From: Desulfobacterales bacterium
Lineage (GTDB): Bacteria > Desulfobacterota > Desulfobacteria > Desulfobacterales > UBA2174_A
Assembly (NCBI GenBank): GCA_025454075.1
Contig: JALOPD010000215.1
Span: 1 to 10,043, forward strand
Direction: 5' to 3'
DNA length: 10,043 nucleotides
Translations under genes and position numbers: made by a program
The notes under the pieces: generated by a model
Database searches by the model: none
Told to the model about the DNA's origin: nothing
The model's input: the letters and a program-made list of their open reading frames with translations, nothing else
Part shown: piece after piece, positions 1 to 7,663 of the stretch
How positions within the stretch are numbered: position 1 is the stretch's first letter
Layout: every line of letters starts with the position of its first letter

Positions 1-1092
1 ATATTGACCCGACTTCAGGAAATATTCAAGGACCATTCCCGGCCGTTCGAACTCGTGCAGTTCCGTCCAGATCCGGATGACCTTGGGGGCGAACCAGCGA
101 TTGGAGAAGGTCAGGATGAAGCGCCCGCCGGGCCTGAGCACGCGCGCGACCTCGTCGAAGACCTCGAAAGGCCGGATCAGGTACTCGACCGATACGGTGC
201 AGATTACGGCGTCGAAGCGCCGGTCGCCAAAGGGCAGCGCCGGCCGCAGGTTGAGGTCGTGTACCACCCGCTCTGAGGCGCGCGGATTGGCGTTCACCTC
301 CTCGGCGTTCATGCCGAGCACCGCCAGCGAGCCGAGCGCCAGCTCCGCCGGCAGGTGCGAGGTCCAGCTGCCCATCAGGTCGAGGACCTCCGCCCCCGGG
401 GGGACCAGGCGGCCGTAGAGCCCGGAGACGACCCGAATCGCCGCATCGTCGAGGTGGTTGACCATCCGGGGCCGGTCGTAGAACACGCCGTCCTCGTTTT
501 CGTCTGTGCGCGCAAACGGCCGGTCGCTGAAGAACTGCGTAGCGCCGCCGTTGGCGCGGGCCTGCATGCCCGGGCCGGACAGGGCCTCCTCCAGCCAGTC
601 GGTGGTGCTGCCGCCGTGCTCCTCGAACTTGGGCCGCAGCTCCTGGACCGCGACGTCGACGGCCAGCTTCTTCCCGGACAGCGGGTGGTTGAAATCGGCG
701 GCGAGCCACTCGGCTTCCATTCCCGTGCACCGGAACGGCTGGGCATTTTCCTTGAAAACGCCGGGCACCCCGCGCAGCATGCCGCGCGGGTAGAACCGCC
801 CGTAGCGCGGCTCGATCTCGATTCCCGCCAACCGGCGTCTTTCGACATCGGCGCGCCGCACCCGGTGGACCGCGGCGCGGTCGGCGGCCGGCAGCGCCTG
901 TCCGGGTTCGAAGCTCAGCGCCACCGACGCAGCGCCCGACTGCCGGGCCAGCGCATCCCCGAGGCCGGGAGGCAGGATGTCCCGCCAGAAATTCACGCGC
1001 TGCGCGTGCAGCCCGTCACTGTGCCGGATGCCGTCGTGCTCCCAGCCGACCCGGAATGTCATCGTCGCCAGCGCGTCGTCATAGACCTTCAT
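1..1092 (-). CDS. SlyD/FKBP-like domain fused to class I SAM-dependent methyltransferase (3' end outside window)
   Basis: Read on the minus strand from ATG at 1092, this frame stays open for 364 codons to the window edge, so the C-terminus is missing. A purine-rich AAAGGGGG lies 5 bases before the ATG. Residues 13-67 resemble the first half of an FKBP fold, with NFWRDILPPGLGDAL in the place of the FKBP 'F-x-x-G...IPGLEEAL' strand and turn. Residues 68-132 look like an insert-in-flap region, and DFNHPLSGKKLAVDVAVQEL (133-152) matches the end of SlyD ('GNH.LAG..L.F.VEV'). Residues about 205-364 form a methyltransferase: motif I is VLDLMGSWTSHLP (236-248) rather than GxGxG, followed by the 'FDAVICTVSVEYL' and 'RVLRPGGRFILTFSNRWF' segments. 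That methyltransferase type is known to me from cyanobacterial and plastid proteins of unknown substrate. The substrate here is unknown. Both domain calls rest on remembered family patterns; the methyltransferase is certain, the FKBP part likely. Confidence 0.85.
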   Translation of the reverse strand, partial: MKVYDDALATMTFRVGWEHDGIRHSDGLHAQRVNFWRDILPPGLGDALARQSGAASVALSFEPGQALPAADRAAVHRVRRADVERRRLAGIEIEPRYGRFYPRGMLRGVPGVFKENAQPFRCTGMEAEWLAADFNHPLSGKKLAVDVAVQELRPKFEEHGGSTTDWLEEALSGPGMQARANGGATQFFSDRPFARTDENEDGVFYDRPRMVNHLDDAAIRVVSGLYGRLVPPGAEVLDLMGSWTSHLPAELALGSLAVLGMNAEEVNANPRASERVVHDLNLRPALPFGDRRFDAVICTVSVEYLIRPFEVFDEVARVLRPGGRFILTFSNRWFAPKVIRIWTELHEFERPGMVLEYFLKSGQY

Positions 1093-1495
1093 GAAAACCC
1101 CCTTTGGCCCGGCCACCGATGCCGGCAGCCTGCAGCCTATCCGCATTCAAAAAATTTTCGATTAGAATAAGGATGGAAGCGGTAGTTGCCAATGGGAGGC
1201 CGATTCCAACGATGGCAGCAGGCATCGAACGGGTTGTCGCACTATCCGTCCTTCCGTCATCCGCTCGGCATGGCCGCAGATCATGGGCGCCCGGCCCTCA
1301 GCCAGAGCAAGCGGCAGGGATGCATTCTAATTGCGGTTTTCAAGGTGCTTTGATACACCCGACATATCGCCAAGTGGATGGGGTAATCGCAGAGGTTTAA
1401 GATTTCGTAGCGGTGGCGCTCCAGCGTTTCGGCAAACGGGTTCAACGCACGGTGATTGACCGATCGAGCCAGAGCACAGCTTTAAGGATTTTAGA
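1093..1495. other. 403-base intergenic region between divergent genes
   Basis: Apart from the minus-strand promoter near 1164-1192 and the ribosome binding sites at either end, I see no gene, RNA or clear repeat here. Short open frames across it, such as plus 1104-1400 and minus 1327-1569, have no recognisable protein character. Base composition falls gradually from the GC-rich side towards the AT-rich permease gene at 1496. I could not recognise a convincing promoter for that gene: TTGACC at 1456-1461 has no good -10 partner. Confidence 0.6.
1164..1192 (-). promoter_or_regulatory. Candidate sigma70 promoter for the methyltransferase gene
   Basis: On the minus strand TTGGCA (1192-1187; 5 of 6 to TTGACA) is followed by a 17-base spacer and TATTCT (1169-1164; 4 of 6 to TATAAT). 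An A/T-rich tract follows. Transcription would start near 1157, giving a leader of about 65 bases before the ATG at 1092. The spacing and orientation are right, but this is a consensus match only. Confidence 0.5.
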
Positions 1496-2410
1496 ATGAT
1501 TACATTTTTTACAGCACTTATTCCAATAATGACGTTGATCATTCTGGGGTACATTTTAAGGCGAAACAAATTTTTGCCTGAAGAGACATGGCCAGGGGTT
1601 GAAAAACTTACTTATTTTGTACTTTTCCCTTCTTTGCTTATTCGCACTCTTGGGAAGCAATCGCTTGTTGGAGTTCCATGGCCATCCATGTTGTCGGTTG
1701 TAATAGTTGCCTTAATGACATCGGCGGTACTGTTGATTGTTTTTCGCAAAGCGATTTCTAAAAACAACGCCACGTTCACTTCAATTTTTCAAGGTGGTGT
1801 GCGCTTCAACACATACATAATGCTTGCGGTGGCACAAAGCCTATTCGGTACATCTGGTATGGCTATGGGTTCCGTTGCAGTCGGTTTTATGACCGTACTA
1901 ATTAACCTATGGTGCATTTCCATTTTCGTCATTTGGGGAAAAGCGTCATTCAAGGGGATACTACCAATCATTCGCGAAATTTTTGCTAATCCATTGATTG
2001 TAGCTTGTTTTATAGGATGGTTTTTAAGCTTAAGTGGTATTGGGCTACCATACATAACTGGTGATATCTTTGAAATTGTTGGTCGTGCTGCTTTGCCTTT
2101 TGGACTTTTAGCTGTAGGAGCAGCCTTAAAACCAGCTGGCATCCGAGAACATATTGCGCCCATTGTGTATTCTTCAATTGCTCAATTTGGATTGAAGCCT
2201 TTAATTGCAGCTTTCATGGTATATTTTACGAGTCTTAGTGGTGCAGCCGGTGCAGTTTTAATTATTGCGTTTATTGCTCCGACAGCACCTTCGGCTTACA
2301 TTCTGGCCCGACAGTTAGGCGGCGATACAGAGGCAATGGCATCAATCATTACAGCTCAAACATTGTTAGCCTTTTTTATGATGCCTTTATTAGGGGCAAT
2401 ACTGCTTTAA
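1496..2410 (+). CDS. AEC-family (auxin efflux carrier / malonate-type) permease
   Basis: This 304-residue integral membrane protein has the usual size and ten-helix hydrophobic pattern of the AEC family (Mem_trans), whose bacterial members move small carboxylates such as malonate or malate. Family marks include KLTYFVLFPSLLI (37-49), the F-x-x-x-x-R-x-NTY stretch near 98-107, ANPLIVACFIGW (164-175), AALPFGLLAVGAALKP (198-213), and the C-terminal APTAPSAYILARQLGGD (261-277), typical of the second half repeat. The ATG at 1496 has AAGGA at 1484-1488, 7 bases upstream. The gene stands alone, with over 300 non-coding bases on each side. Its base use differs sharply from all neighbours: 1981-2040 contains only 18 G or C in 60, against 36 at 6301-6360 and 43 at 7381-7440. 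This suggests acquisition from an AT-rich donor. The substrate cannot be told from sequence. Confidence 0.88.
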   Translation: MITFFTALIPIMTLIILGYILRRNKFLPEETWPGVEKLTYFVLFPSLLIRTLGKQSLVGVPWPSMLSVVIVALMTSAVLLIVFRKAISKNNATFTSIFQGGVRFNTYIMLAVAQSLFGTSGMAMGSVAVGFMTVLINLWCISIFVIWGKASFKGILPIIREIFANPLIVACFIGWFLSLSGIGLPYITGDIFEIVGRAALPFGLLAVGAALKPAGIREHIAPIVYSSIAQFGLKPLIAAFMVYFTSLSGAAGAVLIIAFIAPTAPSAYILARQLGGDTEAMASIITAQTLLAFFMMPLLGAILL

Positions 2411-2569
2411 TCGTTATGCTAAATCTTAATAACACTGGCTGTGCAGTGCCAGACACCCTGATGGTCCTGGTGCTTCCAACAGCTCATCGACCTTAAACCG
2501 TCCCCAGCAAGAACCGGCTCGGCTGAAAATGCTGACTTGCTCCGGCCGCCGAAGCCGCACCGTCGGCAT

Positions 2570-2584
2570 GGACCGATCCGGTCC
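2570..2584. repeat. Short inverted repeat in phn leader
   Basis: GGACCG (2570-2575) and CGGTCC (2579-2584) are perfect complements around a 3-base centre ATC. No T-run follows on the plus strand, so a terminator is unlikely. It could be an operator or a chance dyad. Confidence 0.4.
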
Positions 2585-2612
2585 TAACCGAAAAATAACC
2601 TTCCGCTAGCCA

Positions 2613-2630
2613 CCGTCTAACCGCAGACGG
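2613..2630 (+). repeat. Hairpin-forming inverted repeat in phn leader
   Basis: CCGTCT (2613-2618) pairs perfectly with AGACGG (2625-2630) around a 6-base loop AACCGC. It is followed by CCATTTAA, which is too poor in T for a classical terminator. The role is unknown. Confidence 0.4.
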
Positions 2631-2659
2631 CCATTTAATCGCCAGGCAAAGGATGTTGA

Positions 2660-2690
2660 TGCCTCGGCGCCGACGGCAGACTCCGAGGCA
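2660..2690 (+). promoter_or_regulatory. Large dyad ahead of phnS2: possible operator or leader hairpin
   Basis: TGCCTCGG (2660-2667) and CCGAGGCA (2683-2690) are perfect 8-base arms around a 15-base centre that itself contains a small GCC-GAC-GGC dyad. The element ends 58 bases before the phnS2 start codon. This placement suits a regulator-binding site or an mRNA stem-loop. No regulator gene is in the window to pair it with, so the role is inference. Confidence 0.4.
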
Positions 2691-2748
2691 GGACCAGCAA
2701 TGGAACGCTATGCCGCACATTCCCTGTCGAACCGAGAGGAACCCGACC

Positions 2749-3792
2749 ATGCGATGCTCCCGTCTGCTCCGGAATGCCTGGACCCCCCTTCTGATGACTG
2801 CCCTGTTTCTGTCGACGGCGCTGCCCTTCCCGGCAACGGCCGCCGAGGAGATCGTGGTCTACACCGCGCTGGAGGACGACGAGATCCCGAAGTACCTGGA
2901 GCTGTTCAAGAAGGCTCACCCGGACATCACGGTCAAGATCGTGCGCGATTCCACCGGCATCGTCACCGCGAAGCTCCTCGCGGAAAAGGCCAACCCCCAG
3001 GCGGACGTGGTCTGGGGAACGGCCGCCACCAGCCTCCTGCTCTGCAAGCAGGCCGGCATGCTGGAGCCCTTCGCGCCCAAGGGACTCGATCGCGTGCAGG
3101 CCATCATGCGCGATCCGGCGAACCCTCCGTCCTGGGTGGGCATCAAGGCCTGGGAAACCGGTTTCTGCGTCAACACCATCGAGAGCCAGGCGCTGAAGCT
3201 GCCCATCCCCGAATCCTTCGCCGATCTCGCCAAACCGGTTTACAAGGGTCACGTCACCATGCCCAACCCGGCCTCCTCCGGCACCGGCTTTCTCACGATC
3301 TCGGCGATCCTGCAGATGATGGGCGAAGAGCAGGGCTGGAACTACCTGGACCAGCTGCATGCCAACATCGCCCGCTATACCCACTCGGGATCCAAGCCCT
3401 GCAAAATGGCGGGCGCCGGCGAGGTCCCCATCGGGATCTCCTTCGCCTACCGCGGGTTCATGCAGAAGCAGAAGGGCGAGCCGGTCCAGACGGTCTTCCC
3501 GAAGGAGGGCTCAGGCTGGGATGTGGAGGCCAACGCGCTGATCAGGAAGGCGGCCATCAAGCCCGCGGCCAGGGTTTTCCTCGACTGGGCCATCGGCGAG
3601 CCGGTGATGAAGGAGTACGGCAAGATCTACCCGGTGACCGCCTACCCGAGCGGCAACCCCGTCCCGGAGGGCTACCCCAAGGAACCCGAAAAGCAGCTCG
3701 TCAAGAACGACTTCGAATGGGCCGCCAAGAACCGCGAACGCATCCTGGCCGAGTGGACCAGACGCTACGACAGCAAGAGCGAACCGAAATGA
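2749..3792 (+). CDS. phnS2: Putative 2-aminoethylphosphonate ABC transporter, periplasmic binding protein
   Basis: This 347-residue protein is an iron(III)/spermidine-type periplasmic solute-binding protein of the putative 2-aminoethylphosphonate family (TIGR03261 type, PhnS2). It starts at ATG 2749, with GAGAGGA at 2734-2740, 8 bases upstream. An earlier in-frame ATG at 2653 would bury the signal peptide. The signal peptide spans about residues 1-32, with a hydrophobic core [14 protein letters not shown] and likely cleavage after ATA or TAA before EEIVVYTAL. Family marks are [16 protein letters not shown] (65-80), NPQADVVWG (82-90), [11 protein letters not shown] (171-181), [15 protein letters not shown] (211-225), [10 protein letters not shown] (227-236) and, near the end, [18 protein letters not shown] (319-336). 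It should capture 2-AEP for the ATPase and permease encoded next. Its stop overlaps the next start (ATGA at 3789-3792). The ligand is inferred from family and operon; related proteins also bind iron or polyamines. Confidence 0.9.
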   Translation: MRCSRLLRNAWTPLLMTALFLSTALPFPATAAEEIVVYTALEDDEIPKYLELFKKAHPDITVKIVRDSTGIVTAKLLAEKANPQADVVWGTAATSLLLCKQAGMLEPFAPKGLDRVQAIMRDPANPPSWVGIKAWETGFCVNTIESQALKLPIPESFADLAKPVYKGHVTMPNPASSGTGFLTISAILQMMGEEQGWNYLDQLHANIARYTHSGSKPCKMAGAGEVPIGISFAYRGFMQKQKGEPVQTVFPKEGSGWDVEANALIRKAAIKPAARVFLDWAIGEPVMKEYGKIYPVTAYPSGNPVPEGYPKEPEKQLVKNDFEWAAKNRERILAEWTRRYDSKSEPK

Positions 3793-4967
3793 ATCTCGCC
3801 GAGACCAACCGCGACGGCCGGGCGGCCCTGCCCGGCCCGCGCGCCTGTGGATGGTCCGCCATGGAGCCTGCCCAAGAACACGCCCCTCATCTGACGGTAC
3901 AAGACGTCTCCAAGCAGTTCGGAGCCTTCACCGCGCTGCAGCAGCTTTCCTTCAGCGCCCGCCGTGGCGAGTTCATCTGCGTGCTCGGGCCGAGCGGCTG
4001 CGGCAAGACCACCCTGCTGCGCATCATCGCCGGCCTGGAAGCCCAGACGGAGGGCAGCGTGCGGATCGCAGGCCGGGACGTCTCCAGCCTGCCGGTATCC
4101 AGGCGCAACGTCGGCATCGTCTTCCAGTCCTATGCCCTCTTCCCCAACCTCACCGCCGCGCAGAATATCGCCTACGGCCTGAAGCAGCAGCGCGCGCAGA
4201 AGCAGCAGATCCGCCGGCAGGTCGAAGAGCTGCTGGAGCTCGTGGGGCTCGCCGGCATGGGACCGAAATACCCGGCGCAGCTCTCCGGCGGCCAGCAGCA
4301 GCGCGTGGCCCTGGCGCGGGCGATGGCGCTTTCGCCGGAGCTGCTGCTTCTGGACGAGCCGCTGTCGGCCCTCGACGCCCAGGTTCGCGCCATGCTGCGC
4401 GCGGAGATCCGGCAGCTGCAGCAGCGCCTGAAGGTCACCACCCTCATGGTCACCCACGATCAGGAGGAGGCCCTGACCATGGCCGACCGCATCCTGGTCA
4501 TGGAAAAAGGCGCGCTCGTGCAGAACGGAACGCCGCTCGACGTTTACGACCGACCGGCCACGCCCTTCGTCGCGGCGTTCATCGGTTCCATGAACTTTCT
4601 GCGCAACGCCGTCAAGGAGGGCGATGCGGTCTACCGCATCGGCGGCTGCCGCCTGAAGGTGGCCGGAGAAAACGGCTCGCGGAATCTGGCTGTGGGCAAC
4701 ACGGCCACCATCGCCATCCGACCGGAGGACATCATGATCTGGGCCGACCGACGCGAGCTGCCCAACACCGTGCTCACCCGGGTGCAGCAGCTGGAATACC
4801 GCGGGCCGCTCTTCCGCCTGGCGCTGAAGCTGCAGGCCTGCGGCGAGGACGCCGCGGTGATCGAAGCCGACGTGCCGTCGGAGAAGATCCGGCGGCTCAA
4901 CATCAACCCGGCCATGGTCCTGCCCGTTCAGCTGCCGATGGACCGCCTGCGGGTTTACGGCGCCTGA
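3789..4967 (+). CDS. phnT2: Putative 2-aminoethylphosphonate ABC transporter, ATP-binding protein
   Basis: This is a 392-residue ABC ATPase of the spermidine/iron/phosphonate importer type. It has Walker A GPSGCGKT (67-74), Q-loop [10 protein letters not shown] (111-120, Q113), signature [14 protein letters not shown] (165-178), Walker B LLLLDEP (185-191, catalytic E190), D-loop SALD and switch histidine H223 in [16 protein letters not shown]-terminal TOBE-type regulatory region (about 265-392) includes the typical IAIRPEDI (308-315). The ATG at 3789 overlaps the phnS2 stop as ATGA, which suggests coupled translation, although no strong ribosome binding site is seen. A second ATG at 3861 would remove a 24-residue leader with no family match and is a real alternative start. 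It energises the PhnS2/PhnU2 importer at the inner membrane. The 2-AEP assignment (TIGR03265/PhnT2 type) rests on sequence resemblance and on the genes around it. Confidence 0.9.
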   Translation: MNLAETNRDGRAALPGPRACGWSAMEPAQEHAPHLTVQDVSKQFGAFTALQQLSFSARRGEFICVLGPSGCGKTTLLRIIAGLEAQTEGSVRIAGRDVSSLPVSRRNVGIVFQSYALFPNLTAAQNIAYGLKQQRAQKQQIRRQVEELLELVGLAGMGPKYPAQLSGGQQQRVALARAMALSPELLLLDEPLSALDAQVRAMLRAEIRQLQQRLKVTTLMVTHDQEEALTMADRILVMEKGALVQNGTPLDVYDRPATPFVAAFIGSMNFLRNAVKEGDAVYRIGGCRLKVAGENGSRNLAVGNTATIAIRPEDIMIWADRRELPNTVLTRVQQLEYRGPLFRLALKLQACGEDAAVIEADVPSEKIRRLNINPAMVLPVQLPMDRLRVYGA

Positions 4968-4971
4968 GACC

Positions 4972-6694
4972 GTGAGCCTTCCGCAGGCCTCGATGACCGC
5001 CGCCGACGCCGCAGCGGCCCTGCCTTCGGGCGCCGGCGCCTGGAGCGGACTGCACGGCGAGCTGTGGATCAAGCGCGCGCTGATCCTGCTCGCCTGCCTC
5101 TGGCTCCTGATCGGGGTGGTGCTGCCGGTCGCCCAGCTGGCAGGCAAAAGCCTGCAGGACGCCCAGGGCGAATTCGTAGGGCTGGCGAACTTCGTCCACT
5201 ACTTCAGGACCCCCGCGCTTTCCAACTCGCTCGGCAACAGCCTGAAGGTCGCCGCGGCGACGATGCTCGTATCCGTCGTCCTGGGTTTCATCTACGCCTA
5301 CGCGCTCACCCGCTCCCGCATCCCCGGCCGCGGGCTCTTCCGCGGGATCGCCATGCTGCCCCTCTTCGCGCCGACCCTTCTCAACGGGATCGCCCTGATC
5401 TACCTCTTCGGCCGCAAGGGGCTCATCACCCTGGGGTTCTTCGGCACCCTGCCGGGGCTGGACATCGGCGTGTACGGGCCGGTCGGCATCATCATCTCCG
5501 AGGCGATGTACGCCTTCCCGCAGGCGGTGCTGATCCTCTCCATCGCCCTGGGAATGACCGACGCGCGCATGTACGAAGCCTCCGCCTCGCTGGGGGCCGG
5601 ACGGCTGCGCACCTTTCTCACGGTCACCCTGCCCGGGATCAAGTACGGCCTGCTCAGCGCCGTCTTCGTCTGCTTCACCCTGGCCTTCACCGACTTCGGC
5701 GCTCCCAAGGTCGTGGGCGGCAGCTACAACATCCTGGCAACGGACATCTACAAGCAGGTCATCGGCCAGCAGAACTTCACCATGGGGGCCGTGGTGAGCA
5801 TCGTGCTGCTGATACCGACGGTGCTCGCCTTCGGCGTGGATCGCATCGTGCAGCGCCGCCAGGTGGCCCTGATCGCCGCCCGATCGGTCCCTCTGCAGCC
5901 GAAGCCCAACCGCGGCCGGGACCTTTGCCTGTTCGGATTCTGCGCCCTGGTGGCGGCCGGCATCCTCGGCTTCTATGCGACGGCTCTGTTCGCATCGCTC
6001 GTGAAGGTCTGGCCCTACCATCTCGATCTGGGCTTCTGGCACTACCGTTTCGGCGGCACCGGGGGCGGCGGCTACGCGGCCCTCTGGAACAGCCTGCGCA
6101 TGAGCGCCTATTCGGCCGCTGCCGGCACGGCGGTCACGTTCGCAAGCGCCTATCTGATCGAGAAAAGCCGGGGCCTCGATAGCCTGCGGCGCACGGCCTA
6201 TTTTCTCTCCATCCTGCCGCTGGCCCTACCCGGTCTCGTGATCGGGCTGGCCTACATCTTCTTCTTCAATCCCACGGCCTGGAATCTGCTCGGATTCCGC
6301 GTGCCCAACCCCTTCAGCGTGCTTTACGGCACCATGGCGATCCTGGTCGTCAGCAACATCGTGCACTTCTATACGGTGAGCTTTCTCACCGCCACCACGG
6401 CCCTGAAGCAGCTCGACAGCCGTGACCGTGCCGGTCTGCCTGCCGGCCGTCCTGGAGATCGGCATGTACTACTTCGTCAATTCCATGGCCACGGTCTCGG
6501 CCGTCATTTTTCTCTATTCGGCGGACCTTCCGCTCGCTTCGGTCGCCGTGGCCAACATGGACGACGCCGGCGACACGGCTCCGGCCGCCGCCATGTCGGT
6601 GCTGATCGTCGCGGCCAACGTCGTGGTGCGTTGCCTTTACACCGCTATGACCCGGCGCATCAAACGCCGCAGCCAGGCATGGGCCTCGGCCTGA
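4972..6694 (+). pseudogene. phnU2: Putative 2-aminoethylphosphonate ABC transporter permease, frameshifted by internal deletion
   Basis: This is a two-domain inner-membrane permease of the putative 2-AEP importer (TIGR03262 type), about 575 residues when intact. It starts at GTG 4972, four bases after phnT2; ATG 4993 is the alternative. The first half is intact, including its EAA loop [22 protein letters not shown] (201-222). The second half is normal up to ATTALKQLD (ending at 6417). Frame 1 then turns into Arg/Gly/His-rich nonsense. From 6422 a different frame restores the family sequence [20 protein letters not shown] and continues to the stop at 6692-6694. Only 4 bases separate LD from VTVP, whereas the first-half repeat has 20 residues between the matching points. 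About 56 bases are therefore missing, and with them the second EAA loop. As read, the gene cannot make a normal permease. The cause may be a genuine mutation or an assembly error. Confidence 0.85.
6418..6424 (+). other. Deletion/frameshift junction within phnU2
   Basis: Reading frame 1 ends its family match at GAC (6415-6417, the D of KQLD). The match resumes in the next frame at GTG (6422-6424, the first V of VTVP). Four bases lie between, where about 60 are expected by comparison with the first half of the same protein. The expected loss of about 56 bases is not a multiple of three, consistent with the observed frame change. Confidence 0.8.
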
Positions 6695-6725
6695 TCCCCA
6701 GGCCCGGCCGCAGGAAAGGAAATCG

Positions 6726-7565
6726 ATGACCATCTCCCCCCCTTCTCGCAGCACCACCCGCACCGGCCCGGTTCGCGCAGTGATCCTGGACTGGGCGGGA
6801 ACGGCGGTCGATTACGGCTGCATCGGTCCGGCGGCCGTCTTCGTCGACGTGTTTCAGCGCTTCGGCGTGGCGGTCACCATGGACGAAGCCCGGCAATTCA
6901 TGGGCCTGATGAAAAAGGACCACCTGCGCAGCATGTGCGCCCTGCCGCGGGTGGCCGCCCGGTGGCAGGCGGCGCACGGCCGCGTTGCGAGCGAAGCCGA
7001 CATCGACGCGCTCTATGCCGAAACCGAACCCATGATGGTCGCGGCCGTTGCGCGTCACGCCGAGCTCATCCCGGGCCTGCTCGCCTTCGCCGAGGCGCTG
7101 CGCCGCAAAGGGATCCGGATCGGCAGCACGACCGGTTACACGCGCCCCATGATGGAGGTCCTCGTCCCGGAAGCCCGCGCCAAGGGCTACCGGCCGGATG
7201 CCGTCGTCTGCCCCTCCGACGTTCCCGCCGGCCGCCCCTATCCCTGGATGTGCTACCTGAACGCCATCCGGCTCGGGGTGCACCCCATGTCGGCGATGGT
7301 CAAAATCGGCGACACGCTGAGCGACGTCGAGGAGGGGCTCAATGCCGGAATGTGGACCGTCGGCATCACCCGGACCGGCAATCTCCTGGGCCTTTCCGAA
7401 CCGGAAACCGGCCGCCTGCCGCCGGAGGAGCTGGCCAGCCGCCTGCGGGCCGCCGAAGAGACCCTGCGAAGGGCCGGCGCCCATTACACGGTGGAGGGCA
7501 TCTGGGAGGCCCTGCCGGTCATCGAGGCGATCGAAGCGCGCCTTGCCGCAGGGGAGCGGCCCTGA
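6726..7565 (+). CDS. phnX: Phosphonoacetaldehyde hydrolase (phosphonatase)
   Basis: This 279-residue HAD-superfamily enzyme cleaves the C-P bond of phosphonoacetaldehyde to give acetaldehyde and phosphate in the cytoplasm, the last step of 2-AEP breakdown. Key residues match the Bacillus cereus enzyme with a constant offset of ten: nucleophile D22 in [10 protein letters not shown] (20-29), Schiff-base lysine K63 in [10 protein letters not shown] (59-68), STTGYTR (134-140) carrying the phosphate-binding T136, and acidic Mg-binding D196 and D200 in [16 protein letters not shown] (193-208). The small cap domain lies at about residues 30-110. Length is normal for the family. The ATG at 6726 has a strong AGGAAAGGA at 6712-6720. 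It follows the damaged permease by 31 bases and precedes phnW by 98. All known catalytic residues are present, so the enzyme should be active. Confidence 0.96.
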   Translation: MTISPPSRSTTRTGPVRAVILDWAGTAVDYGCIGPAAVFVDVFQRFGVAVTMDEARQFMGLMKKDHLRSMCALPRVAARWQAAHGRVASEADIDALYAETEPMMVAAVARHAELIPGLLAFAEALRRKGIRIGSTTGYTRPMMEVLVPEARAKGYRPDAVVCPSDVPAGRPYPWMCYLNAIRLGVHPMSAMVKIGDTLSDVEEGLNAGMWTVGITRTGNLLGLSEPETGRLPPEELASRLRAAEETLRRAGAHYTVEGIWEALPVIEAIEARLAAGERP

Positions 7566-7600
7566 CCAGACGTTCCGAAAAGGCCGGGCGAGTAGCTCGG

Positions 7601-7621
7601 GCCAGCGCCTGCAGCGCCGGC
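7601..7621 (+). repeat. Hairpin in the phnX-phnW gap
   Basis: In the 98-base gap, GCCAGCGC (7601-7608) can pair with GCGCCGGC (7614-7621) around the loop CTGCA, with one A-C mismatch. A second small dyad (CGAG-TAG-CTCG) lies just before it. There is no T-run, so these look more like mRNA processing or stability structures than a terminator, or are chance in GC-rich sequence. Confidence 0.3.
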
Positions 7622-7663
7622 ACCCCTTCCCGTCAGGACCCTGAAAGCGTGAAAGGATCAACC

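Larger units (their letters stand above)
2411..2748. other. 338-base leader region upstream of the phosphonate operon
   Basis: No gene is supported here. Composition returns from AT-rich near 2411 to GC-rich by about 2500. It holds at least three separate short inverted repeats (2570-2584, 2613-2630, 2660-2690). I see no clear sigma70 promoter and no recognisable Pho box. A minus-strand open frame at 2493-2750 has no identifiable protein character. The open frame of the binding-protein gene extends back to 2653, but that part is better read as leader because the ribosome binding site and signal peptide begin at 2749. Confidence 0.55.

Noticed and set aside
26..1170. Several open frames on both strands over the methyltransferase gene (for example minus 26-730, plus 355-1170)
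   Set aside because: They are shadows of the 364-codon minus-strand frame that carries all the methyltransferase motifs.
1456..1485. TTGACC and CTTTAA as a promoter for the AEC gene
   Set aside because: The -10 matches consensus at only two positions and overlaps the ribosome binding site.
2438..2474. Short self-complementary bits after the AEC gene (such as CACTG-GCTGTG-CAGTG) as a terminator or REP element
   Set aside because: The stem is only 5 bases with no T-run, and I could not find a second copy in the window.
2493..2750. Minus-strand 85-codon frame as a transposase remnant
   Set aside because: No recognisable motif; it overlaps the operon leader and the start of phnS2.
2700..3788. 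Open frame continuing upstream of phnT2 in the same frame
   Set aside because: It overlaps the well-supported phnS2 gene and encodes low-complexity Arg/Gly/Pro sequence; the real ATPase begins at 3789 or 3861.
3765..5147. Long minus-strand open frame (460 codons) opposite phnT2
   Set aside because: It lies antisense to a clearly conserved ATPase, its composition is a mirror of GC-rich codons, and it has no protein family character.
4903..6042. Minus-strand open frame opposite phnU2
   Set aside because: It is antisense to a conserved membrane protein and rich in Gln/Asp/Arg, as expected of a reversed GC-rich transmembrane gene.
6410..6430. Programmed ribosomal frameshift in phnU2
   Set aside because: There is no slippery heptamer, and a shift alone would not restore the roughly 19 residues of EAA loop that are absent from all frames.
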